The notes under the pieces: generated by a model | The model's input: the letters and a program-made list of their open reading frames with translations, nothing else | Database searches by the model: none | What the model was told of the DNA's origin: nothing | Made by a program: the position numbers and the translations under genes | In this document: one piece after another, positions 40,635-51,156 of the stretch | Layout: every line of letters begins with the position of its first letter | Position numbering within the stretch: the stretch's first letter is position 1 | Source of the DNA: Acholoe squamosa | Taxonomy: Eukaryota > Annelida > Polychaeta > Phyllodocida > Polynoidae | Length of the DNA stretch: 64,000 bases | Assembly (NCBI GenBank): GCA_949317995.1 | Contig: OX439044.1 | Coordinates: 50,610,166-50,674,165, forward strand | Reading direction: 5' to 3'

Positions 40635-41131
40635 CCCTGCCCATAGGAGGTGTTAAAACGCCCCTAGCCTCTCCCCTAGTCCTCTGAGCCCCTGTGGGTG
40701 TGGGAGACATCTAAAGGAAGCCCTACTGCCCATAGGAGGTTTTAAAACGCCCCTAGCCTCTCCCCTCGTCCTCTGAGCCCCTGTGGGTGCGGGAGACATC
40801 TAAAGGAAGCCCTACTACCCATAGGAGGTATTAGAACGCCCTTAACCTCTCCCCTCGTCCTCTGAGCCCCTGTAGATGCGGGAAACATCTAAAGGAAGCC
40901 CTACTAATCATAGGAGGTTTTAAAACGCCCCTAGCCTCTCCCCTCGTCCTCTGAGCCCCTGTGGGTGCGGGAGACATCTAAAGGAAGCCCTACTGCCCAT
41001 AGGAGGTTTTAAAACGCCCCTAGCCTCTCCCCTTGTCCTCTGAGCCCCTGTGGGTGCGGGAGACATCTAAAGGAAGCCATACTGCCTATAGGAGGTGTTA
41101 AAATGCCCCTAGCCTCTCCCCTCGTCCTCTG
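40635..41131. repeat. 89-bp satellite array, left part
   Basis: Units start CCATAGGAGG at 40,641, 40,730 and 40,819, and the array continues at the same 89-bp period to 41,131, giving just over five units. Each contains CGCCCCTAGCCTCTCCCCTC, TCCTCTGAGCCCCTGT and GGGAGACATCTAAAGGAAGC. Units differ by a few substitutions. The array stops mid-unit at CCTCTG where a LINE begins and resumes at 42,481. Confidence 0.93.
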
Positions 41132-42480
41132 CTCTGCTTTGAGAACATGTCTAAAGCGAAGAATTAGACAAGTAAGTGTAGATGCTCTGCATACTGAGTG
41201 TAAAACAGACAAGTTGGACCGCCGCAGAAAATTACAGCTGATAAAAATAATGTGGAAAAAGGCTCATAATGGAGAGGCTACAATTATACAAAATATTAGG
41301 ACCAGGGGGAATAGAGAGATGAAATTTGCCAAAAGGCGTGCGAGAACAATGTTCTACCAGAAATCACCATATTATAGGGGTGTTGAATTATGGGATATGT
41401 TATCAGCTGAAATACAAGCTCTACCACCAATGCAGCGGTTCAACACTGCTGTACATAAATTAATCATCTAATTTATATTATATACTCAGCATATCATTGC
41501 AATTGAAATATGTACACACTATACTGATTATTTTACAATGCAGACAGTACATTATATACCACTTGTGATGATAGATGATACAGTTTCTTAATTACCTCTG
41601 AGTATATAGCATGTCAACAACCTGAACCTTATATGAATAGTACTACATCAGCTCACTTACTAACCCCGCAGCGGTCACAAATCTAATATGTACAAAACTA
41701 TTTCCTATCAACTGACTCAGCCTTTATATGAAACCATGACCAGGTCTAAGCTAAAGTATAGAAATGACCCTGGGTGATTTTTGACCCGGAGTCATTTTTG
41801 ACCCTGCCCCCCACCATCCCCCCACTTACCCTACTTGAAGAATTTTCACCCCAGAGTCATTTTTGACCCTGGGTCTTTTTTGACCCAGAGTCATTTATGA
41901 CCCTGTCCCCCACCCCTCCCCTTCCCCCTCTCTCTGCCTTATCAGTTGACCTAGATAAGTGGCCTCTCCCCTATACTGACTTTCAGTTATGAATGGGCAG
42001 CAGATTAAGTTTCAAATTGTGTTTTCTCAACTGCTATAGTTCATATCCAAAAGTTATTTTAGATTTAACTAGGATACATATTGGTCTTTCCAGTGATGTA
42101 TGATTGATCAATCTCAAATGTGATACAAACTTATCATTTGCATTATTGTGAGCCCAGAGAGTTATTTTCCCTCATACCCACTGCAATAATTAAAACAGAA
42201 TGTAAAATAAGATGGCTAAAAAGTAGTTTGGTATTCTAGACTACCATTATCAATCCTCCTCTTTTCATATATGATGGTTTTATGATGGATAGATAAAGAA
42301 AAATGGCCCCATAAAGCAAATTAAAATTGCTTTTTCCATAGCAGACAGAGCAGGGTCATTTTTCACCCTGGGTCATTTTTCACCCAGGATCATTTTTGGG
42401 TTTTTACAGAACCTGATGACTGGCTGCGGAAAACCGTTCTATCGGAATGAGTCTGCAGAATAAATAATCAATCAATCAAT
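41132..42480 (+). mobile_element. 5'-truncated LINE inserted in the 89-bp satellite
   Basis: The fragment begins inside a non-LTR retrotransposon frame and keeps its last ~110 codons (to stop 41,471). These have the charged LQLIKIMWKKAHNGEA and the YYRGVELWDMLSAEIQALP tail usual at the C-terminus of CR1/L2-like reverse transcriptases. A non-coding 3' part follows, with repeats of CATTTTTGACCCTGGGTC at 41,760-41,910 and 42,350-42,395. It ends GAATAAATAATCAATCAATC, a microsatellite-type LINE tail. The satellite continues directly afterwards. The RT core is missing, so it is a dead copy. The clade is not certain. Confidence 0.85.
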
Positions 42481-42541
42481 CTGAGTCCCTATGGGTGCGG
42501 GAGACATCTAAAGGAAGCCCTACTACCCATAGCAGGTGTTA
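42481..42541. repeat. 89-bp satellite, middle fragment
   Basis: The sequence GAGACATCTAAAGGAAGCCC and its neighbours match the satellite unit. It resumes where the LINE ends and is cut at GGTGTTA by the element at 42,542. Confidence 0.9.
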
Positions 42542-43008
42542 TACCACGGTTATCACATTTCAGAACGATTTTGGGTGCCCAAACTGGATAATCTGAGTGT
42601 TTATATCATAGGATAGAGGCACTGAGTTGACACACCCACACATACATATTGACAGTGTTCTTTTTCAATACTGTTCTTATATGTGACAGCAGCTATGACA
42701 TAGCTTTGACAGTGGTTCATACTGAAAAAGCTCAGCATGGCCCAGGATCGGGGCTGGACAATGGTGTTGGGTTAGATGATTCTTATGTTTGGGACACTAT
42801 GGATACCATATAATGTTTGTATGTCAAAGAATGCAGAATGCATTCTAATGCATCCTAAAGGTGCAGACCGTGGTATAAACGCAATGTGTGATGATTATGC
42901 TTGCACGCGTGCCTTTTAGGTACTTGATAGAGGCACTCGGCTCCGCCTCGTTCCTCTATCAGTACCTAAAAGGCACTAGTGCAAGCAAAATCATCATATA
43001 TTACATTC
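42542..43008. mobile_element. 467-bp element with a terminal palindrome, in the satellite
   Basis: The satellite reads GGTGTTA before it and TTAGAACGCCC after it, giving a TTA duplication and exact ends (TACCACGGTT... and ...TATTACATTC). The ends are not inverted repeats of each other. A 108-bp palindrome (42,889-42,996) has ~45-bp arms containing GTGCCTTTTAGGTACT and a GC-rich loop. ACCGTGGTA at 42,868 is the inverse of the left end. No coding capacity. A second copy is at 47,208. Confidence 0.75.
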
Positions 43009-43170
43009 TTAGAACGCCCTTAGCCTCTCCCCTCGTCCTCTGAGCCCCTGTAGATGCGGGAAATATTGAAAGGAAGCCCTACTGCCTATAGAAGGTGCTA
43101 AAACGCCCCTAGCCTCTCCCCTCTGAGGCACTGTGGGTGTGGGAGACATCTAAAGGAAGTCTTGGGAGGT
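43009..43170. repeat. 89-bp satellite, right fragment
   Basis: Two diverged units (CGCCCTTAGCCTCTCCCCTC, then CGCCCCTAGCCTCTCCCCTC) and a final GGAGACATCTAAAGGAAG. These complete the array interrupted by two insertions. Confidence 0.88.
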
Positions 43171-43178
43171 GTTGATGT

Positions 43179-43345
43179 CAGTGCCAAAATATCCTCCTTA
43201 TAACCGAGTCGAGAGTAAGAGGTCCTTCATTCTAAGGGGGCTTTATTGCCATTGAAATGTATGGGAAAAGATTGCTACTAGAGGAATATGCTCCTCATAA
43301 GCAAGGTCTCCTTATATCATAGCTCCTTGTAACGAAGTTTCACTG
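43179..43345. mobile_element. Possible short pogo/Tigger-like MITE
   Basis: The left end is CAGTGCCAAAATATCCTCCT and the reversed right end is CAGTGAAACTTCGTTACAAG. Only CAGTG is clearly shared, but CAGTG...CGTTA..AGGA is typical of pogo/Tigger termini. It could instead be terminal sequence of the transposase remnant next to it. Confidence 0.35.
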
Positions 43346-43454
43346 TACCTAGAACTGTAAATTCACAGCAATGAGTCCTGTTATAGAAGATTAATAGTAT
43401 CAATCCTGTTACGGAAGATTAATACAACAAGAAACAACATCTGATGCAAATTAA

Positions 43455-43775
43455 TTCCGATGTGAACTCACTCAGACCTTCGTGTAGCCATTTAGTTAGA
43501 AGGCAAAGGGGATATGTAGTGAGGGTAAACACTGGTTGCTAAGGAGATATAAATGCGTAGTGCTGTAGCTAGGGAACTGGGTACCATAACTCACAAAGAA
43601 GGGGGATCATCCCAGTTTAGTGACAAAAATGTATTCAGAGGTGAATTCACTCAGACCCTTGTGTGGCCATTTAGTAAGGAGGCAAAGGGGATATGTTGTG
43701 AGGGAAAACATTGGTTGCTAAGGAGATATAACTGTGTAAGTGATGTTGCTAGGGAACAGGGTACCATAACTGCAT
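43455..43775. repeat. Tandem duplication, about 179-bp period
   Basis: Two copies share ACTCACTCAGACC/ATTCACTCAGACC, GGCAAAGGGGATATGT, GGTTGCTAAGGAGATATAA and GGGTACCATAACT, with about 85-90% identity by eye. Non-coding. Confidence 0.85.
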
Positions 43776-43793
43776 CAGTCCGATTTAATCATC

Positions 43794-45235
43794 CTAGTCT
43801 AGTGGTAGTCTAGACCATACTTCAGCCTCAGGCTCTAGATCCTTCATGAGGTCCTGTAGGGCTGACAGTGGGAGGTCATCCTCATCCACCTCCTCCGCCC
43901 CCTGTGCCAACACAGGTACATCTACTGGTGCCTCCAAGATCATGGTATGGTTCCAGCAGTTGTCGATCGTGGTGCCGGTAACTTCAGTCCATGCTAGTTT
44001 GGTTTTAGAGAGAGATGTCTTTAGATCTATCTCCTGGGTCTTGTTTGCCTCAGCCTGCTCAATGTAGTGCCTCACGAGTGCCTTCCTATAGTGGCACTTG
44101 AATGACCTAATGATCCCAGCATCCATGGGCTGGATGTGGGAGGTCATATTGGGGGAAGGAAATGCAACTTGACATGTGTGGGTGTGTAGTCACATCTGTG
44201 GCTAGATGCATTGTCCAACAGGAGGATGATGTGCCTTCCCTCATATACCTATCCAGTTTATTAACCAGTCCTTGAAGACAATGGATGTCATCCAGGTCTT
44301 AGTATTATGATACCAGTCAATGTAGAACTCTGGTCCAAGTTTTCTCCAAAGCACCTCAAGGTCTGGGACAATGTACAATGACAAGGGGTCTCCTCTTATT
44401 AATGCCTGAAGCATTAGCACACAATGCATCAGTTACCCTAGCCTTAGACTGCCTGGTCCCTGCTACTTTACCAGTGTGGATGATGCATGGCTCATGCTAG
44501 TAGAACAATGCTGTTTTGTCCATATTTTAAATACTGTCTCTGCTATATCCTGCCACCACCTCCTGCTGCTGCTCACAACCTTTACTGACAAGAGCAAGGT
44601 CCACAGAGCCACTGTCTCCATGCATCTTTGTGGATGGAGATGTCCAGTCTCTTTTTCACATTGGCTAGCCACCCCCTAGAGTAATTAATTCCCTGGATGT
44701 TCATCTTGTCACCAAACTCCTTGGACTTGTCATCCTTTACCACAGCATTTTTGAACCTCATGTCATTAATCCAGATCTCCAATGCCTGCTCCAGCTCAGG
44801 GTACTGTCCTTGTGTATTCCTGGTGTTAAGGCCAGTCACAGCTAACCACTTGTCAGAATCCCTAAGTACGTCTCCTTCAGTAGACTTCCTTATAGAAAGC
44901 CTCATCTAGCTCTTAGTATTATGATACCAGTCCACGTAGAACTCTGGTCCAAGCACCTCGAGGTCTGGGACAATGTGCAATGACAAGGGGTCCTTGTGTA
45001 TTCCTGGTGTTAAGGCCAGTCACAGATAAACACTTGTCAGAACCCCTCAGTACTTCTCCAACAGTAGACTTCCTTATAGAAAGCCTCATCTCACTCTCAA
45101 CCCATGACTTTATCTCAGAGTGTTTAGACTTTGGGTGCTGCTTGTAATAGAGGCATATTTTTTCTTCTTCTGATCTTGAGTAATCTGTCGTTTTCTCTTG
45201 GCAGGAGGTTGAGACATGCTGACTTTTAAGTGTAG
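43794..45235 (-). pseudogene. Decayed pogo/Tigger-like DDE transposase
   Basis: Read on the - strand, fragments in family order are recognisable: an N-terminal CENP-B-type helix-turn-helix (SEEEKICLYYKQHP...), a second DNA-binding piece (YSRGWLANVKKRLDISIHKD), then the catalytic domain with NMDKTALFY, GPEFYIDWYHNTKTWMTS, IILLLDNASSH and PNMTSHIQPMDAGIIRSFK. The three catalytic aspartates expected for pogo-type DDD enzymes are all visible. The reading frame is broken several times, for example by a missing base between LHFLPP and NMTSH near 44,150. A segment around MRLSIRKST occurs twice (about 44,890 and 45,090), separated by a copy of sequence also found at 44,300-44,400. It cannot make a transposase. 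Confidence 0.85.
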
Positions 45236-45929
45236 ATATTATCTGAGGTAAATCCCGGTAGTGAATGAGCCCAGCAGAAAAATATACACCTGTAGAAACG
45301 TAGGCCCTATGCATGGTACAGGAGGGGGAGGGTCTCAGTTAGGGCTGGATAAGAGATGGCAGAAATTTGCTGGGCTTAAAGACACCGACACCTAGCGTGC
45401 ATTGAAAAAAGTCTTCCTGACAAAGTGACATGTATACCCATGTCAACTTGATTTAACACAGAGAGCACACACCGTTGGGACATATGCACATATGTCACCA
45501 TGACAACTGTAGCACACAGTAATCCTCATATGATTTGACATGCCTTAAAATGTCATGTTATCTGTTAGTTGACTAGGGTCACAGCCATGTCGAAGGCATG
45601 TGATGGTTTGACATACATAATTGTTCTAGGATATTCCACTAGATGGGGCAAACAACCATTTTGGTACCAGGATTAATCACTACCAAGAGGTACTACCAAC
45701 ACTTGAGACATTTGATGTATCTGTGTCATTTTGTTTTCATGAAGAATAGATCACTAAACTTTGTAAATACTACCAATGAATGATAGTGAATTCTATTTCA
45801 TTGTTAAATTTGCATTTGTTATTGAATATCACAATAGACACTCACAATTCTGAATTCTTCAACAGGAGAGGCTAGACACCTTATGTGTGGGTCGGTGAAA
45901 ATACCAAAAGATTGTATGCTAACCCGAGC
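45236..45929. other. Intergenic, nothing supported
   Basis: No frame or RNA recognised. Local CATGTATACCCATGT-like and GACATATGCACATATGTCAC palindromes occur near 45,430-45,500. The sequence from 45,860 to 45,929 is the unexplained 3' partner of the U2 copy. Confidence 0.4.
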
Positions 45930-46048
45930 CACCATCCAGTTCCAAAAATCAGTTTAATATCGTAGAGGTGCATGCACCTCGTATCAGATATTAAGCTGAT
46001 AAGAACAGATACTACACTTTGATCTTAGCCAAAAGGCCGAGAAGCGAT
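45930..46048 (-). pseudogene. U2 snRNA, 5' two-thirds, chimeric 3' end
   Basis: Reading down from 46,048, the sequence is canonical U2: ATCGCTTCTCGGCCTTTTGG, the branch-site recognition region GTGTAGTATCTGTTC, stem IIa, a stem IIb (GAGGTGCATGCACCTC) and an Sm-type site GATTTTTGG. After about 119 nt the expected stems III and IV (GGAGCTTGCTCC and the rest) are replaced by unrelated sequence. Upstream of the 5' end, where a proximal sequence element should lie, there is a (TTGC)n run and an inverted repeat arm. I therefore read it as a truncated retrocopy or U2-derived repeat, not an active gene. Confidence 0.8.
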
Positions 46049-46057
46049 GGCGCCAAC

Positions 46058-46077
<20 letters not shown>

Positions 46078-46089
<12 letters not shown>

Positions 46090-46571
46090 TGAATTTAAAC
46101 CTCACCTATGTGCCTCAAGGACACGTCGAGGGTGAGAGGTCCCGTGGCGTGAAACCTGGACCCGTACACTAGAGGGAGCTAAGGTAGCCGGGAGGCGTGG
46201 CGCAGTCGGTAGCGCGTCCGCTCACAGGCCGTAAGGTCGTGGGTTCGGTTCCCGGCCCGGCCGGGGCATAGTGGTGGTTCCAAACGTCGCCGTAAGGTGT
46301 CGTTTGAGTTCCTCCCTGCTCTGGCTAGGCTGTGCTGGAAAGTCTCTCGGCGGTCATGGCAGACAAATGACTTAAAACAGGCCTGTCCATCTCTCACTAT
46401 GCCTATGTAGTGACGGATGTTAAAGAACCATTGCCTCGGTAAATGTGTAGGGGCGTGATTTCTACCTTAGCTCCCTCTAGTGTACGGGTCTGGGTTTCAC
46501 GCCACGGGACCTCTCACCCTCGACGTGTCCTTGAGGCACATAGGTGAGGTTTAAATTCAAAGCAAGCAAGC
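46078..46571 (+). mobile_element. tRNA-derived SINE inside 110-bp inverted arms
   Basis: Arms 46,078-46,187 and 46,462-46,571 are near-identical inverted copies, starting GCTTGCTTGCTTTGAATTTA and ending at GGAGCTAAGGTAG. The 274-bp centre starts with a tRNA-like head: GGCGTGGCGCAGTCGGTAGC (box A) and GTGGGTTCGGTTCCCG (box B). It continues into an unrelated body. Such a head on a longer body is a tRNA-derived SINE. The arms are not a usual part of SINEs. Confidence 0.75.
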
Positions 46572-47207
46572 CACAATCTATAATCTCAGTATCTACCGTA
46601 CATGGAGCCATATAGCATTGTCATGCACCCCCATGCCCTTGTCTTATGGACTGCATAGAGGTCCTCAGGCAAGATGAAATTCTGTAGATAGGAAAAAGTG
46701 CCTTGTTGTAGGCCTGTGGGACTATGATATCCCCTGCCTTCTATTATAGACCTGCTTTGATTGACCCATTGGTACATAGCTATTGACTGCTCTTGACCAT
46801 TACATAATTGTCTCACAGTATTACCTAGTACTCAGGTGCATGGATTAGGATTATGTGACATGTCTTCATTACGCTTGTCAATTGGAGTTGACGAACTAAA
46901 TGTGAGGGCGTCAACCTCATTCGACATGCCTTCATACATGTCATGTGGGAGACAAATCGTGACCTGTGCAGTATGTGTCAAAGGGATCAGTGTTCTTCTC
47001 TCTGTGTAGGACTGCAGGGCCCCGGGAGCTGACCGGAGTTGGCACTGCCCTTCACACGCAGCTCCCCATGCCGTCATCATGCGAGCGGTGGGGTTGGGAT
47101 GCTGGGCCATGCTTTTCACTGTTATAATTAGTTTGGTTTGATTATTCTATAATCACCAAGGCCACAAGGTTATTCCTTTCATAGGTTTACATCAAAGCTA
47201 TTGATAT
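46572..47207. other. Intergenic, nothing supported
   Basis: Two moderate - strand open frames (76 and 95 codons) have no similarity that I recognise and no clear splice context. Confidence 0.45.
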
Positions 47208-47345
47208 GAATGTAATATATAATGATTAGACTTGAACGAATGCCTTTCAGGGGATGATATAGGCTTCGCGTCGTGCCTATATAAGCCCTGAAAGGCATTC
47301 GTTCAAGTCTGATCATTACACATTGCATTTATAACATGGTTTCCA
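47208..47345. mobile_element. Second copy of the palindromic element (short form)
   Basis: It starts GAATGTAATATATAATGATT, the same terminus, in reverse orientation, as the element ending at 43,008. A 99-bp palindrome (47,220-47,318) has arms with CTTGAACGAATGCCTTTCAG. It then runs ACACATTGCATTTATAACATGG, matching the reversed GCAATGTGT side of the first copy. The ~330-bp body of the first copy is absent here. Confidence 0.7.
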
Positions 47346-47911
47346 CCATTAATTCTAAGTATTTATCTTTAAAATTGATAGAATCCATTTTTTTCTGTTG
47401 CGAGTCGACGAGATGGCCCTCCGCCATCTTGGTCCGAGCAGACAGCTAGTTCAATCACTATACACTAGAATGTGCCACTTTCACAGGTGTTAACTTACTC
47501 GCAGTGGGAACGTACAGAAACGGTAGTAGTAGCATTGCTTTTTACGGGTTCGCTATGGTTCCTCTTCTATTAAGTTAATGCCCGTGTCTAGTTGATATTA
47601 TATTAAATACAGCCATAATATCAAGGAATCTAGTCGACAGGGAGGTAGAATAAAGTTTCAAGGATGTTATGTCCAAAGCATGTCGTCAGATTTGGTACAT
47701 AAGCTTTAAAAATGGAGGATTTACTTTTGTGTCAACTCGTTGTCAAGGTATGTCCGGTCCGCTGTCAATTTTTGGGTTCTTGTATCCCGAGATATCAGAA
47801 CTCATATTATCCACTTTAGGAACTCAAATCAGTGCCTAAACTCAATAACCATGTTATAAATAATCATAGACAAACAGACAAAGACCGTTTCCTGTTTTTA
47901 TAGTACCTAGG

Positions 47912-48007
47912 ACCTAGTACAGTGAACATGTGCTTCCTTGGTTCTCCTCATATCTACAGCCCAAGGTTAGTCTCTGTAATTATGGTACCACCTGAAACTT
48001 CTTACAT
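47912..48007. repeat. 96-bp direct repeat, copy A
   Basis: It is about 90% or more identical to 51,157-51,252 (shared CCTAGTACAGTGAACATGTG and GAAACTTCTTACAT). The two copies enclose 3.15 kb containing the GAGTCA minisatellite. Confidence 0.85.
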
Positions 48008-49256
48008 CTGGTGCCAGGAGTGCTTACCCATGTGGCCTGTAAAGAGTACATATAGTTTATGTGCTAAATCATGAAGGGGGAAGGACCTCCATTTAACATG
48101 GTAGACAGCCTCTACCAGCCATCACCATGCCCATCTCTCCATCACTCAACCCAGGAGGAGTCAGGGCAGGGCCTGTCCTTTTCTCAGGATAGCCCCTCAA
48201 GGAGAATGTACATTATCCATTGGAAACCTGGATTACAACCATTCACATCATATAAAAGTGCCTCCAACTATAGGGTGAGTAAGGCCTATGCATCACCTAC
48301 CACATGTAGCCTACTGGGGTATAGCCATGTGGGACTGAGTAAAGCTTCCAGGGTGCATGGCCTCCCATCCCATGCACTCACTCCTGCATCCCTGCCTGAG
48401 TGGTGCTGTGGTCACTCCATGTGTGACCACCACAGGCACTAGCATCCTGCCTAAATCGAATAGCACTCACAGAACTTTAGGACACCTTTAGACTTTTTTC
48501 CTAAATATACTTCATAAATCATAATCATATGTGTCTTTGTAAATCTATCCTTATTTGGAAAGTGGCATTAATGGCTTATTCTGCCAATGGAAACCATCTT
48601 GAATTTTTGATAAACAAAGAGGTCTGCAATAGAAAAATCATTCTTCCCTAAATTTAATTATCTCCACCTAGGAAATTGACAATAACCAGGCCAATATCAA
48701 TCTATATCTGGCATAACAGGAAGAATGGACAATTGTTAATGAACACAGTCATTTGGATCATCTATATTTCTGATGTCGGGGAAAACATTCAGACCCACAC
48801 TCCAACATCCCCTCCTCTAAGAATTGTATGCTTACATCCCATAGAAGACTAAACCTTTAATTCAAAACTGCCACTTGTTGACTAAAGGAGTGGAGGGAGA
48901 ACATGAAGGAAGTTACCTCACAGCCCTCCCCGACCCACCACCACCAGCTACCATCTGCTAATTGGCTCTAGATTAGCCCCTCCCCAACTCTTCATTGTTG
49001 ACACACTGACCCAACACTTGTCTAATCCTGAACTATACCCTGGTTACTGACTGTTGTTCAAGTAGACTGGAACAGCTGATGTGTAATAGACATTTAGATA
49101 CTGCAGGCACCTTACATATTCATCCCAGCCAATAATAATTATCTGGCATATGATGATGTGAAGTGAAGTGTCTATCCCTTACAATAGAAACTGGTTTACA
49201 TAGCCTGTAGACCACATTTGGGAAATAAGCTGCTATCTTACACCTCAATTTGGATG
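48008..49256. other. Intergenic between direct repeat and minisatellite
   Basis: One 123-codon + strand frame (48,071-48,442), rich in Ser, His and Pro, has no recognisable domain and I do not call it. Nothing else is supported. Confidence 0.4.
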
Positions 49257-49424
49257 GCAATCTGATATTATGGTTTTGAATATAATATGCTCATATGTAG
49301 AGTCAGGAGTGTCTTCCTTACTATAGAACTGGAATGAGGGCAATCTGATATTATGGTTTTGAATATGATGTCCTCATATTTAGAGTCAGGAGTGCCCTCT
49401 TAACTATAGAAACTGGTTTACAGA
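49257..49424. repeat. 83-bp tandem duplication
   Basis: GCAATCTGATATTATGGTTT starts at 49,257 and again at 49,340. Each copy continues through TAGAGTCAGGAGTG and ACTATAGAA. The second copy runs straight into the GAGTCA minisatellite. Confidence 0.85.
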
Positions 49425-50440
49425 GTCAGGTTGGGAGTCAACAGGGCCAGTGTGAGAGTCATCAAGGCCAACCTGAGAGTCATCAAAGTCAGGTTGAGAG
49501 TCAATGTCAGGCTGGGAGTTAACAATATCAGAGTCACAATTAAGTGAGGAGTCAAGAACATCAACCTTAGGAATCAACATGATTGAGTCAAGAATCAACA
49601 ATGTCAGTCAGGTTGAGAGTCAGCACCATCAGGCCTAGAGTCAATAGGGTCTGAGTGTCAGAGTCAGGATGAGAGTCAACATATTGACCTGAAGGTCTGA
49701 CTGTGAGATCAACATCAGCATGAAATGGAGGGTCAGCAGGGTCAGGCTTAAAGTCAATAAGATCAGGTTGAGAGTCAACAAGATTGGGGTGAGAGTCAAC
49801 AACATCAATTAGGTTAAGAGCCATCAACATTCAGGCTATGAGTCATCAAGGTTAGGTCAAAGGGTCAAAATCCACCTGAGAGTCAAGGAGTCAACCTGAG
49901 AGTCATCCATAATAGAAGTGGATTCAACATAGAGTTATCAAGGTCACATTGAGTCAGCAACAACCTGAGAGTCAGCCTTGGAGTCAACAAGACCAGGCTG
50001 AGAGTCATCAAGTTCAGGCTGAGAGCTAACCATATTGGGCTGAGAGTCATCAAGTTTGCCATAGGCAGGCTAGGCAAAGAGTCAACATCATCTGGCTGGA
50101 AGTCAAATTGGTCAGCCTGAAGAGTCAACAGTGCGAGGAAAAGGTCAGGCTAGGAGTCGAACAGGTCAGAGTCAGCAAGGTCTTGCCAGGAGTTAGCATA
50201 GTTAAGCATGTCAACAACAGGAACAGCCAGAGTAGTCAGTGACATTATCCAATCAACAAAGTCAGACTGGGAGTCATCAAGGTCAGCCAGAGGAGTCAGC
50301 TGCAGTGTTCAACCAGGTGAGGTTGAGAGTCAGAATGGCTGGCTGGCAGCTAATGTGAAGAGTCAATCAAGTCTGGCTATGAGTAAAGAAGGCCTGGTGG
50401 AGAGTCAGCTATGTCCACCTGGGAGTCAAGAAGTCAATAT
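49425..50440. repeat. GAGTCA-rich minisatellite, about 1 kb
   Basis: Dozens of degenerate units of the form GAGAGTCAnCAnnnTCAGGnTG, roughly 24-36 bp. No unit is exact and spacing drifts. The minus strand gives Asp/Ser/Gln/Pro-rich frames (DSQPD repeats) that are by-products. Confidence 0.9.
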
Positions 50441-50910
50441 GCTGGGTTCTGTCCGACACTAAAATGCGAACATATGATAGACTTAGCAATTAAGCATGGA
50501 TGACCTGACAGTCAAACCAAGTGTTAAAGTAGTTAAGTATATATAGCATGTAGTACTAGCTTATGTAGATCACAGATGCTAGAGGCTGGGCTCTGTCTGG
50601 CATGAGAATGTTGTGAACAAAATGATTGTGTTAGCAAATGCCAAGATAACTGAATCAGTAACTGAACTGTAATATCAAGTGCTAACAAAGGGAAATATGA
50701 CATGCTGGGCTAAATCTATGTCTGGCACTTCAATCTGTCATGTTCATTATAATGCAAAGCTGGGCTCATTGTCCGGCGCTATATGAAGCTGTCATGAAAA
50801 TTAATTTATTAAGCTAGGAGGGAAACAGCCACCCACTAATGCTGGGCTCTATGTCCGGCACTGGGATTGAATTCATTTCTATCAAAGCTGGGCTTACTGT
50901 CTGGCAATCT
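50441..50910. repeat. Six spaced GCTGGGCT...TGTCCGGCA motifs
   Basis: The motif GCTGGGCTCTATGTCCGGCA or a close variant occurs at 50,441, 50,585, 50,704, 50,759, 50,841 and 50,887, all in one orientation. The 46-144 bp intervals are AT-rich and partly similar (GAATTCATT, CTGTCATG). It directly follows the minisatellite. Confidence 0.75.
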
Positions 50911-51156
50911 GAACAGTCACAAATCTGGTTTACATGTTCAGAGCCAGGAGCTATGCCCTGCAGCACGGAAGGCTATCCTTTAAAAATGGAATAGGGAAGA
51001 GTGTGATACGTGTAGGGGAGTACAGGAGGTGCCTGTGGGGTGACAGGCTCCTCCTGGAAACTGGACACTAGAGTAAACCCCTCCAGCACCTCTCCAGGAT
51101 CTCCCTGCACCTGGAACTGTAAACCCTGTACCCATGTGCAGTGAGTGGAACCTATA

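Noticed and set aside
40635..41131. CRISPR-like array of regular repeats
   Set aside because: The 89-bp units are contiguous, without unique spacers, and the DNA is from an intron-bearing animal genome.
43553..43813. 86-codon + strand frame
   Set aside because: It lies across a tandem duplication without protein similarity.
45930..46048. Functional U2 snRNA gene
   Set aside because: The 3' stems are missing and no snRNA promoter is seen upstream.
46586..47119. Two adjacent minus-strand frames (76 and 95 codons)
   Set aside because: They could be fragments of an unknown transposon, but I recognise no motif and see no splice support.
48071..48442. 123-codon + strand frame
   Set aside because: Low-complexity Ser/Pro/His content, no domain, and located inside a repeat-bounded block.
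49404..50128. Minus-strand Asp/Ser/Pro repeat peptides
   Set aside because: They are products of the GAGTCA minisatellite.
50441..50910. CRISPR-like spaced repeats (GCTGGGCT motifs)
   Set aside because: Spacing is irregular (46-144 bp), repeats vary, and intervals resemble each other; not a CRISPR array.
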